This document shows, one piece after another, positions 1 to 5,312 of a stretch of DNA of 6,229 bases. A program made the position numbers and the translations under genes. The DNA is from Deltaproteobacteria bacterium (GTDB taxonomy: Bacteria > Desulfobacterota > GWC2-55-46 > S146-70). Location: assembly GCA_015492395.1 (NCBI GenBank), contig WGFD01000062.1:1-6229 (forward strand), read 5' to 3'. Positions within the stretch are counted from its first letter, which is position 1. The number at the start of each line of letters is the position of its first letter. Below the pieces are notes generated by a model. The model was not told where the DNA came from and did no database searches. It saw only the letters and a program-made list of their open reading frames with translations.

Positions 1-135
1 GAGAAATTCAGCCTGGCCCTTCTCGCTCAGTACCTTCGTTATCGCCGCAGTTAGTGTCGTCTTCCCATGATCAACGTGACCAATCGTCCCTATATTTATG
101 TGCGGCTTCGTCCTCTCAAATTTCGCCTTGCTCAT
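1..135 (-). CDS. tuf: Elongation factor Tu, N-terminal 45 codons (cut by the left window edge)
   Basis: EF-Tu is the cytoplasmic GTPase that brings aminoacyl-tRNA to the ribosome. The minus strand reads [20 protein letters not shown] at the start and continues with the P-loop GHVDHGKT at about residues 19-26, which is diagnostic of EF-Tu. Only 45 of the usual ~395-400 residues are inside the window; the gene continues to the left. The ATG at 135 is preceded by a strong AAGGAGG with 5 nt spacing, so the start is secure. It lies downstream of tRNA-Tyr, tRNA-Gly and tRNA-Thr on the same strand, the arrangement known from the E. coli tyrU-glyT-thrT-tufB operon, so co-transcription is likely. The 113 nt between tRNA-Thr and tuf show no terminator-like hairpin with a T run. 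Confidence 0.97.
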   Translation of the reverse strand, partial: MSKAKFERTKPHINIGTIGHVDHGKTTLTAAITKVLSEKGQAEFL

Positions 136-140
136 CTCTA

Positions 141-147
141 CCTCCTT
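141..147 (-). promoter_or_regulatory. Ribosome binding site of tuf
   Basis: Minus strand AAGGAGG, a full match to the anti-Shine-Dalgarno core, 5 nt before the tuf ATG. It fits a very highly expressed gene and fixes the start codon. Confidence 0.9.
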
Positions 148-248
148 GAAAATAAACTAGACAGAAAAACATTCGCTCCCCAGAGGCAGGAACAACCCCC
201 TTCATCGTAATGCCTATACAACCAATGACAAACGCAGATCCCGCTTTC

Positions 249-325
249 TGGAGCCCACGACCGGGATCGAACCGGTGAACCTCTTCCTTACCAAGGAAGT
301 GCTCTGCCAACTGAGCTACGTGGGC
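249..325 (-). tRNA. tRNA-Thr (anticodon GGT), CCA encoded
   Basis: The minus strand folds into a complete cloverleaf. The acceptor stem is GCCCACG/CGTGGGC, the D stem GCTC/GAGC, the anticodon stem CTTCC/GGAAG with loop TTGGTAA (anticodon GGT, decoding ACC/ACU), and the T arm ACCGG-TTCGATC-CCGGT. The discriminator is U and CCA is encoded at 249-251. The variable loop reads AGGTTC, 6 nt where this tRNA class usually has 5, so the body is 74 nt. It is the last tRNA before tuf and should be processed from the tRNA-tuf transcript. Confidence 0.96.
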
Positions 326-343
326 GCCAAGGCATCGCTGCAA

Positions 344-417
344 TGGAGCGGGTGATGGGAATCGAACCCACACATCCAGCTTGGAAGGCTGGAGTTCTAC
401 CATTGAACTACACCCGC
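344..417 (-). tRNA. tRNA-Gly (anticodon TCC), CCA encoded
   Basis: The minus strand cloverleaf has acceptor GCGGGTG/CACCCGC, D arm GTTC-AATGGTA-GAAC and anticodon stem CCAGC/GCTGG. The anticodon loop is CTTCCAA, giving anticodon TCC, which reads GGA/GGG. The T arm is GTGGG-TTCGATT-CCCAT with one G-U pair. The discriminator is U, followed by encoded CCA at 344-346. It lies 18 nt upstream of tRNA-Thr in the same unit. Confidence 0.96.
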
Positions 418-478
418 GTGATTAACTCGTCAAACCGAATCGCCGGATATATTATAATTGATTCCGCCTTATATTCCA

Positions 479-563
479 TGGTGGAGAGGGGAGGATTCGA
501 ACCTCCGTAGGCTGCGCCAGCAGATTTACAGTCTGCCCCCTTTGGCCACTCGGGTACCTCTCC
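479..563 (-). tRNA. tRNA-Tyr (anticodon GTA), CCA encoded
   Basis: This is a class II tRNA on the minus strand. The acceptor is GGAGAGG/CCTCTCC. The anticodon stem GCAGA/TCTGC encloses CTGTAAA (anticodon GTA). A 13-nt variable arm carries a GGC/GCC stem, and the T arm is GGAGG-TTCGAAT-CCTCC. Discriminator A and CCA are encoded at 479-482. It is the first gene of the tRNA-tuf unit. A 61-nt AT-rich spacer separates it from tRNA-Gly. Confidence 0.96.
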
Positions 564-705
564 ATCGCTATAACCGCATATTCCACAAAGGTACAATCAA
601 AATAAAGAAAACACAGGCACTCCTCCGTATTAATCCGCCTGCGGCATGCACAAGCCGGACAATAATAAAGAAGATCCCCATCGTAAATTAACCGAATTTT
701 ATATA

Positions 706-732
706 GGTATACTATTTGATATTGGATGTCAA
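706..732 (-). promoter_or_regulatory. Candidate promoter of the tRNA-Tyr/Gly/Thr-tuf unit
   Basis: The minus strand has a perfect -35 hexamer TTGACA at 732-727. The best -10 at a usable distance is TATACC at 711-706, with a 15-bp spacer, which is shorter than the ideal 17. A better -10 match, TATAAA at 703-698, is too far from this -35 (23 bp). Transcription would start near 695-700 and give a leader of about 135 nt before tRNA-Tyr. No stronger promoter was found between 564 and 700. The -35 is convincing; the -10 assignment is uncertain. Confidence 0.5.
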
Positions 733-914
733 GCTTTTTTTATAACTCACACCACATTCTTCGGAAAGCGGCATAACAAAGACCGTCCCTACCTTCAAGT
801 AATCCGTACCTTCTCCCTTTGTTGCACTGCCTGGCACCACTAACTGCGCTCGCGGCCACGGCCGACCCCTCTTTTATGCTCCCGACTGTCGATACTGCCC
901 CCTCATCCATAGTC

Positions 915-938
915 AAAAAATTCCGACTTAGGATTTTT
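915..938. other. A/T-rich stem-loop in the divergent intergenic region
   Basis: AAAAA(T)TCC and GGATTTTT form an 8-bp stem with one bulged T around the 6-nt loop GACTTA. Read rightward it ends in five T, which superficially resembles a terminator, but the stem has only two G-C pairs. The intergenic region 564-1122 otherwise holds the two divergent promoters and the plus-strand leader; between about 733 and 914 I see no supported gene or site. Confidence 0.25.
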
Positions 939-951
939 AACAATCCACCTC

Positions 952-981
952 TTGTCAATAAGTCTGCCTACTTGTTATAAT
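952..981 (+). promoter_or_regulatory. Sigma70-type promoter of the LpxB-like gene
   Basis: The plus strand carries TTGTCA at 952-957 and a perfect TATAAT at 976-981, separated by 18 bp. Predicted transcription start is near 988, leaving a leader of about 135 nt before the ATG at 1123. This is the best promoter on the plus strand in the window, and the downstream gene is the only plus-strand gene, so the assignment is natural. Confidence 0.75.
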
Positions 982-990
982 AGGCAAGTA
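965..990. promoter_or_regulatory. Overlapping inverted repeats over the -10 box, candidate operator
   Basis: Two perfect 6-bp inverted repeats overlap here. TGCCTA (965-970) pairs with TAGGCA (981-986), and TACTTG (969-974) pairs with CAAGTA (985-990); each has a 10-bp centre. They bracket the TATAAT box and the likely start site, a position where a dimeric repressor would block transcription. The regulator cannot be named from sequence. Confidence 0.4.
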
Positions 991-1003
991 TATTTGGCTT
1001 AGT

Positions 1004-1066
1004 TGTCTCTATTAGAGTGTCTTATTCCGACTCTTATATATAAATAACGACCTTTCCAGAGACACT
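1004..1066 (+). promoter_or_regulatory. Structured 5' leader with two mutually exclusive pairings
   Basis: TGTCTCT (1004-1010) can pair with AGAGACA (1058-1064), enclosing a small AGAGT/ACTCT hairpin (1014-1018 with 1030-1034). Alternatively AGTGTCT (1016-1022) pairs with AGACACT (1060-1066), extendable by G-U pairs on both sides. That second pairing uses the same downstream strand and destroys the small hairpin. No known riboswitch class was recognised. The stems are short, so chance is possible. Confidence 0.3.
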
Positions 1067-1104
1067 TCCTGCTATAACATCTCCTGGAATGTCAACCTAA
1101 AGAT

Positions 1105-1112
1105 AAGGGAGG
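1105..1112 (+). promoter_or_regulatory. Ribosome binding site of the LpxB-like gene
   Basis: AAGGGAGG lies 10 nt before the ATG at 1123. It is a strong Shine-Dalgarno sequence at slightly long spacing and supports this start. Confidence 0.75.
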
Positions 1113-1122
1113 CCATCTTTAA

Positions 1123-2193
1123 ATGGAGAAAAACGTACTTCTTGTAAGCAGCGGAGGATATGGAGATATCTATGCCGTCCACCTTGCTGCAGCGCTAAAA
1201 GATATAGCACCCGCAACCACCATCACGTGTACCGGGGGAACGGCTACCAAGAAAAAAAGGGACTATAGTCCGTCAACCGTAATCCCCAACGAGGTGTTGG
1301 AGGATGAAAGGATTGACTGCATTATTCTTATGGATCGGCCCGCCTTTGATCTCCATTTAATCAGGAAGGCAAAGGGTAAAGGGATAGCGGTTATATACTA
1401 TGCGGCGGCATGGAACAACTCACTAAAGCACACACGGCTCAAGAAATTGGCCGGACTGGTAGACAAGGTGCTCGCAGTCCTCCCCTTTGAGGTACCCCTA
1501 TACAAAGAAGCCGGTGTCGATGCCGAATTGGTAGGGCACCCCCTAGTGGACATCGTAGATTGCGCCATGAGCCGTAATGAGGCAAAGGCCATACTAGGCT
1601 ATGACAGGACAGAGATCCCTATCACCCTATTGCCGGGTGACGAAGAAGATGAAACACGCGACCTGCTGAGGTTGATGGTTGAAGGAGCCGCAGAGGCGGC
1701 AGAGGTATGCAGGTGGAAGGTGAGGCTGCTCATACCCGATGCGGAGAGGTACGATGAAGGGTTATTAAACGAATTGGTCGAGATCTCACCTCATAGGGTT
1801 AAGACCTTCCAGGGACAGAGGCAGACCGCTTTGACGGCATCTGATGTCGCCATTGTGGCTGCCGGCACGGCAACCGTTGAGGCAGCGCTTGCAGGCACAC
1901 ACATGTTGATACTCCAAAAGACCTCTGTGCTCCTGCGGCTTCTGGCCTCCCTCAGGAGGAAACATGAGATCTTCGGTCTGCCAAACATCCTTTTAGGTGA
2001 ACCTCTCTTCCCGGAGCTGTCGCACAAGGACTTGACCCCAGAAAACGTAACGGTAGAGGTGGCAGGACTCCTGGAAGGCGCAACAAAGGAGGAGCTTACC
2101 AGCGGTCTGGTAGCAGTAAGGGAAAAACTCGGGCCACCTGGAGCGATCAAAAGAGCGGCGGAGGCGATAGGCAGGGTTATTCTCTCCACATAG
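1123..2193 (+). CDS. Divergent LpxB-family (lipid-A-disaccharide synthase-like) glycosyltransferase
   Basis: LpxB is a GT-B fold, inner-membrane-associated enzyme joining UDP-diacylglucosamine and lipid X in lipid A synthesis. This 356-residue protein follows the LpxB layout: an N-terminal Rossmann-like start (about 4-25), DRPAFD (71-76) then GIAVIYY, LPFE..LYKEAGV (about 120-132) with VGHPLVD, LLPG (169-172), ASDVAIVAAGTATVEAAL (229-246) and GLPNILLGEPLFPEL (about 265-279). It departs from the family at key points. The GEASGD-type opening is SSGGYGD, the PDFN motif is PAFD, the SPxVWAW motif is AAAWN, and PGSR is PGDE. About 25 residues are missing between the first strands and the DRP segment, where canonical LpxB has a hydrophobic membrane-binding stretch; typical LpxB is ~380 residues. 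The reading frame is intact. A lipid A role is therefore doubtful, and a paralogue with another sugar or lipid substrate is possible. It is a single gene with its own promoter, convergent with folE2. Fold-family call is firm; function is not. Confidence 0.75.
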   Translation: MEKNVLLVSSGGYGDIYAVHLAAALKDIAPATTITCTGGTATKKKRDYSPSTVIPNEVLEDERIDCIILMDRPAFDLHLIRKAKGKGIAVIYYAAAWNNSLKHTRLKKLAGLVDKVLAVLPFEVPLYKEAGVDAELVGHPLVDIVDCAMSRNEAKAILGYDRTEIPITLLPGDEEDETRDLLRLMVEGAAEAAEVCRWKVRLLIPDAERYDEGLLNELVEISPHRVKTFQGQRQTALTASDVAIVAAGTATVEAALAGTHMLILQKTSVLLRLLASLRRKHEIFGLPNILLGEPLFPELSHKDLTPENVTVEVAGLLEGATKEELTSGLVAVREKLGPPGAIKRAAEAIGRVILST

Positions 2194-2199
2194 GCAAAC

Positions 2200-3033
2200 T
2201 TAAGGCCACCTATCTCTTACTCTTCTCTCAAGGTAGGCGTAGGCGCTGTGGTTGTGTATGCTCTCCCAGTTCTCCGCCCCAATGCTGAACCAGAGAATAT
2301 TCTCGGTTTCTTCCAACTTTATGGCTATATCCCTCACCACATCTTCGACGAACTTGGGGTTATCATAGGCATGTTCCGTGACATACTTCTCATCAGGTCT
2401 CTTAAGCAGTGAATAGACAGGACATGATGCGGAGGACTCAACCGTCTCCACTATATCCTCTATCCAGATGAATCCCTTGAACTTCACGGCCACATGGACC
2501 ATTCCCCTCTGATTGTGGGCACCATGTTTACTCACCTCCTTTGAGCAGGGGCAAAGAGTGGAAATTGGGACGTGAATCTCGAGGATAAAGTCCTTCTTTT
2601 CGCCGAGGGAGCCGGAGAACTTGCACTTATAATCCATGATCCCTTTGGCCATGGATACCGGTGCAGCCTTCTCTATGAAGTAGGGGAACTCCACCTCCAG
2701 ATGGGCAGTCTTTGCATCGAACCTCTTTTTCATAGTCCTGAGGATCTCCCTGAAACTGTCAACGGTTATCTCCTTCTTGTACTCGTTCAGAATCTCCACG
2801 AAACGGCTCATATGTGTACCCTTGAAGTGATGGGGGAGATCCACATACATATTGACAGTGGCTATGGTATGCTGGATCTTGTTGGTACGGTCGAGGACCA
2901 CGATCGGATAACTGATATCCTTGACACCAACCTTGTCTATGGCGATCCTGCGATAGTCAGGCTGGCCCTGCACGTCCTTCAGCCCATCCATCGCGATCCG
3001 TCCTTTGTCATTTATAGTAAGAAGCTCCTGCAT
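2200..3033 (-). CDS. folE2: GTP cyclohydrolase IB (FolE2/MptA family)
   Basis: FolE2 is the metal-dependent, zinc-independent-of-FolE-fold alternative to FolE; it converts GTP to 7,8-dihydroneopterin triphosphate in the cytoplasm for folate and queuosine. Family marks along the 277 residues are DVQ near 20-22, DKVGVKD near 33-39, GTHMSRF (72-78), the metal/catalytic CPCSK (161-165), GAHNQRG (171-177), the SCPVYSLLKRPDEKYVTE stretch and ESIHNHSAYA close to the C-terminus. It is complete. The start is ambiguous. The ATG at 3033 (GGGAG, 7 nt spacing) overlaps queD by 26 bp. The ATG at 2991 (AAAGGA, 9 nt spacing) begins 14 residues later, exactly where family members usually start, and removes the overlap. 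I list the longer form; the shorter one fits the family better. It is the last gene of the minus-strand set and directly follows queD, whose substrate it makes. Confidence 0.96.
   Translation of the reverse strand: MQELLTINDKGRIAMDGLKDVQGQPDYRRIAIDKVGVKDISYPIVVLDRTNKIQHTIATVNMYVDLPHHFKGTHMSRFVEILNEYKKEITVDSFREILRTMKKRFDAKTAHLEVEFPYFIEKAAPVSMAKGIMDYKCKFSGSLGEKKDFILEIHVPISTLCPCSKEVSKHGAHNQRGMVHVAVKFKGFIWIEDIVETVESSASCPVYSLLKRPDEKYVTEHAYDNPKFVEDVVRDIAIKLEETENILWFSIGAENWESIHNHSAYAYLERRVRDRWP
3001..3006 (-). promoter_or_regulatory. Possible ribosome binding site for the internal folE2 start
   Basis: Minus strand AAAGGA lies 9 nt before the ATG at 2991. Together with the family-typical N-terminus from that codon, it supports 2991 as the true folE2 start rather than 3033. 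Confidence 0.45.
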
Positions 3034-3397
3034 TCTCAGACTCCCAGACCGTGACCCTCCTCACCTGTACACCCTGTTTCAAGACATTGTCCCCCATTCC
3101 CCGCAAAAACCCGGTCAATTCCATATAAATGAACCTCGCCAGATTCTCCGATGAGGGGTTGACGGTACCGAAAGGCTCCACCTCGTTGATAAGCCTGTGA
3201 TCGAGACCGGCAAGTATCTCCTTCAGGCCTCTTTTTAATATCTTGAAGTCGACCACCAGCCCTGTATCGTCAAGGGTCCTGGCCGCGACAACCACTTCAA
3301 CCTTCCAGTTGTGACCGTGGAGCCTCTCACATGCGCCCTCATACCCTCTAAGGTTGTGGGCGGCCGCAAAGCCGGATATTACAGTGAGTTCATACAT
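3008..3397 (-). CDS. queD: 6-carboxytetrahydropterin synthase / PTPS family (QueD), possibly dual PTPS-I/III
   Basis: COG0720 tunnel-fold enzyme using dihydroneopterin triphosphate. QueD makes 6-carboxy-tetrahydropterin for the 7-deazaguanine (queuosine) pathway. The 129 residues include the zinc ligands H14 (FAAAH) and H27, H29 (LHGH), catalytic C23, D50 (VVDF), LDHRLIN (65-71), PSSEN (81-85) and WESENAGASYY (118-128). The active-site motif is C-E-R-L-H-G-H, with both the QueD cysteine and an adjacent glutamate. As I recall the COG0720 literature, CExxHGH marks enzymes that can also replace FolB by making 6-hydroxymethyl-dihydropterin for folate. The ATG at 3397 follows the serS stop by 6 nt and has AAGGG about 10 nt upstream. 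It overlaps folE2 by up to 26 bp. The family is certain; dual activity is an inference. Confidence 0.94.
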   Translation of the reverse strand: MYELTVISGFAAAHNLRGYEGACERLHGHNWKVEVVVAARTLDDTGLVVDFKILKRGLKEILAGLDHRLINEVEPFGTVNPSSENLARFIYMELTGFLRGMGDNVLKQGVQVRRVTVWESENAGASYYK

Positions 3398-3403
3398 GGC
3401 TTA

Positions 3404-4681
3404 TCAACCCTTATCTATCCTCTTCAAACCACCCATGTAACTCCAAAGGCACTCCGGAAGTGAGACACTTCCATCGTCCTCCTGGAAGTTCTCCAGTATG
3501 GCCACAACGGTCCTCCCTACGGCAAGGCCGGAGCCATTCAGTGTATGTACAAAGCTTGGCTTTCCACCCCCCTTGGGTCTGTATCTTATACCTGCCCGCC
3601 TGGCTTGGAAGTCCTCGAAGTTACTGCACGAAGATATCTCTCTATACGCGCCCTGGCCGGGCAACCACACCTCGAGATCGTACGTCTTTGCGGCGGCAAA
3701 ACCGAGGTCACCGGTACATAGAGAAACGACCCTGTACGGAAGGCCAAGGACCTGCAGGACCTTCTCAGCGTCGGCGGTAAGCTTCTCATGCTCGTTATAA
3801 GAATCCTCCGGTTTCGCAAATTTAACCAGTTCAACCTTATTGAACTGGTGCTGCCTGATAAGTCCTTTCACATCCTTACCATATGAACCCGCTTCCTTCC
3901 TGAAGCATGGAGTATATGCAGTATAGAGTATCGGCAGCGCTTCTTCCTTTAATATCTCATTGCTGTGTATATTGGTCAACGGGACCTCGGCCGTCGGTAC
4001 GAGATAGTGGTCCCACCCTTCTATCTTGAAGAGGTCATCTTCGAACTTCGGTAATTGCCCGGTACCTGTCATGGCCTTCCTATTCACTATAAACGGCGGT
4101 AGTATCTCAAGGTAGTCGTGCTCTCTGGTGTGGATATCCAGCATGAGGTTGATAAGGGCCCTTTCCAGAAGGGCACCTGCCCCCCTATACAGGGCAAACC
4201 TGGCCCCTGAGAGCTTTGCCGCCCTGCCGAAGTCCACTATACCCAGCATGTCACTTATCTCGTAGTGTTCCCTTGGTGGAAAGTCGAACTCCCTGATATC
4301 GCCCCACTGCCTTACCTCTATATTGCCCCCGGAACCCGCACCTTTGGGTACCGACGCATGCGGAAGGTTGGGAATGGTCAATACTATGCCATTCAGCAAC
4401 TCCTCTTTCTCGGAGACAGACTCGCCAAGCTCCTTTATCCTGCTCCCAAGCGCCTTACTTTCCGCAATCAACGTAGAAACATCCTCTCCCTTTTTTTTCT
4501 TAATCGCTATCTCAGAGGATATGTAGTTGCGCCTCTCCCTCAACCCCTCAACCCCCCGCAGGAGAGTTCTCCTGCTCTCATCGAGCGACTTGAACTTATC
4601 AAGGCTAAGGACCGAACCACGTGTCGCCAACCTACCTTCCACCTCTTCAATATTCTCCCTTAAAAGTCTGACATCCAGCAT
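3404..4681 (-). CDS. serS: Seryl-tRNA synthetase
   Basis: Class II synthetase that charges tRNA-Ser, and tRNA-Sec where present, with serine in the cytoplasm. It has 425 residues, the normal length. The N-terminal part (about 28-100) is the charged antiparallel coiled-coil arm that grips the long variable arm of tRNA-Ser, with a KKKKG tip near 61-65. The catalytic domain shows [12 protein letters not shown] (207-218), the serine-binding TAEVPLTN (230-237), motif 2 around [11 protein letters not shown] (260-270) followed by RQHQFNKVE, and motif 3 [11 protein letters not shown] (381-391). The ATG at 4681 abuts the ubiX stop codon with no gap, and AAAAGGTGG within the ubiX end serves as its ribosome binding site, so translational coupling is likely. 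No T-box-like leader is present, as expected for an internal gene. Confidence 0.98.
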   Translation of the reverse strand: MLDVRLLRENIEEVEGRLATRGSVLSLDKFKSLDESRRTLLRGVEGLRERRNYISSEIAIKKKKGEDVSTLIAESKALGSRIKELGESVSEKEELLNGIVLTIPNLPHASVPKGAGSGGNIEVRQWGDIREFDFPPREHYEISDMLGIVDFGRAAKLSGARFALYRGAGALLERALINLMLDIHTREHDYLEILPPFIVNRKAMTGTGQLPKFEDDLFKIEGWDHYLVPTAEVPLTNIHSNEILKEEALPILYTAYTPCFRKEAGSYGKDVKGLIRQHQFNKVELVKFAKPEDSYNEHEKLTADAEKVLQVLGLPYRVVSLCTGDLGFAAAKTYDLEVWLPGQGAYREISSCSNFEDFQARRAGIRYRPKGGGKPSFVHTLNGSGLAVGRTVVAILENFQEDDGSVSLPECLWSYMGGLKRIDKG

Positions 4682-5275
4682 CTAGTCCCACCTTTTATAT
4701 AGTTCGTTCTTTATCCCCGCCAAGTCGAGCACCTTGCCCACAACAAAGTCAATAAGGTCTCCTATCCTCTCCGGTCTTGCATAAAAGGCCGGCATTGCGG
4801 GGGCGATTAATGCCCCCATCCTGGCGAGTTTCAACATATTCTCCAAGTGTATTGCATTAAGTGGGGTTTCCCTCGGGACAAGGATCAGTCTGCCTCCTTC
4901 CTTAAGGATGCAGTCCGCCGCCCTCTCAATGAGGTTGCCTGATATGCCATGTGCTATCCTGGCAAGTGTACCCATCGATGAGGGACAGATAATCATAAGT
5001 CTTCGCAAAGAGGAACCGCTGGACAACGGTGACATGAGATCGTCGGATGGCAGATATTTCAGCCCCCCCCTTGCGTCACCAAAGTAGTTTTTCAAGTAAT
5101 CCCTTATCATATGGCACCCTCCACTCAAGTCCAACCCCATCTCTTCCTTAAGGACCATAAGACCAGAAGGGGAGATGATAAGATAGATATCATCTCCCCT
5201 TCCCAGAAGCTCCCGGACAAGCCTTATGCCATAGGCAACGCCACTTGCTCCGGTAATGGCAACTATTGCTTCCAT
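4682..5275 (-). CDS. ubiX: Flavin prenyltransferase UbiX
   Basis: UbiX attaches dimethylallyl to FMN, making prenylated FMN, the cofactor of UbiD-type decarboxylases (ubiquinone, menaquinone or aromatic acid metabolism). The 197 residues show ITGASG (7-12) for FMN phosphate, SSGS (85-88), CPSSMGTLA (97-105), VPRETPLNAIHLENM (133-147) and PAMPAFYARP (159-168). Residues E45, K125, R135, E136 and Y165 sit at a constant offset of four from the catalytic residues I recall for Pseudomonas UbiX, so it should be active. No ubiD is in the window. The ATG at 5275 has no good Shine-Dalgarno sequence, although the N-terminus fits the family exactly. Translation may depend on coupling to htrA, 37 nt upstream. 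A run of eight G on the coding strand (5063-5070) lies in codons for residues 69-72. Confidence 0.97.
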   Translation of the reverse strand: MEAIVAITGASGVAYGIRLVRELLGRGDDIYLIISPSGLMVLKEEMGLDLSGGCHMIRDYLKNYFGDARGGLKYLPSDDLMSPLSSGSSLRRLMIICPSSMGTLARIAHGISGNLIERAADCILKEGGRLILVPRETPLNAIHLENMLKLARMGALIAPAMPAFYARPERIGDLIDFVVGKVLDLAGIKNELYKRWD

Positions 5276-5291
5276 AACCGCAGATCGTTGA

Positions 5292-5306
5292 CAAGGAATT
5301 CCCTTG
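5292..5306. repeat. Short palindrome in the htrA-ubiX gap
   Basis: CAAGG-AATTC-CCTTG is a 5-bp inverted repeat containing the palindrome GGAATTCC. It fills much of the 37-nt gap after the htrA stop codon. There is no T run on either side, so it is not a convincing terminator. It could be a small intercistronic hairpin affecting mRNA stability or ubiX translation. Confidence 0.35.
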
Positions 5307-5312
5307 ATTCGC

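Noticed and set aside
116..596. Open frames read through the three tRNA genes
   Set aside because: They are translations of tRNA sequence and spacer, a frequent source of false proteins.
568..681. Minus-strand 37-codon open frame in the leader of the tRNA unit
   Set aside because: It has no Shine-Dalgarno sequence, no recognisable product and ends next to tRNA-Tyr; most likely chance.
915..938. Rho-independent terminator for plus-strand transcription
   Set aside because: The stem has only two G-C pairs and a bulge, and no gene lies upstream on the plus strand that would need it.
740..958. Minus-strand 72-codon open frame in the intergenic region
   Set aside because: No recognisable family, no convincing ribosome binding site and a composition like random sequence.
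2572..3054. 160-codon plus-strand open frame opposite folE2
   Set aside because: It is the antisense shadow of a well-conserved gene and resembles no family.
4491..4500. A8 run followed by GGGAG in serS, containing a dnaX-like A-AAA-AAG slippery heptamer
   Set aside because: A -1 shift meets a stop after about a dozen codons and would give a useless fragment. The lysine run lies at the tip of the coiled-coil arm and is explained by coding.
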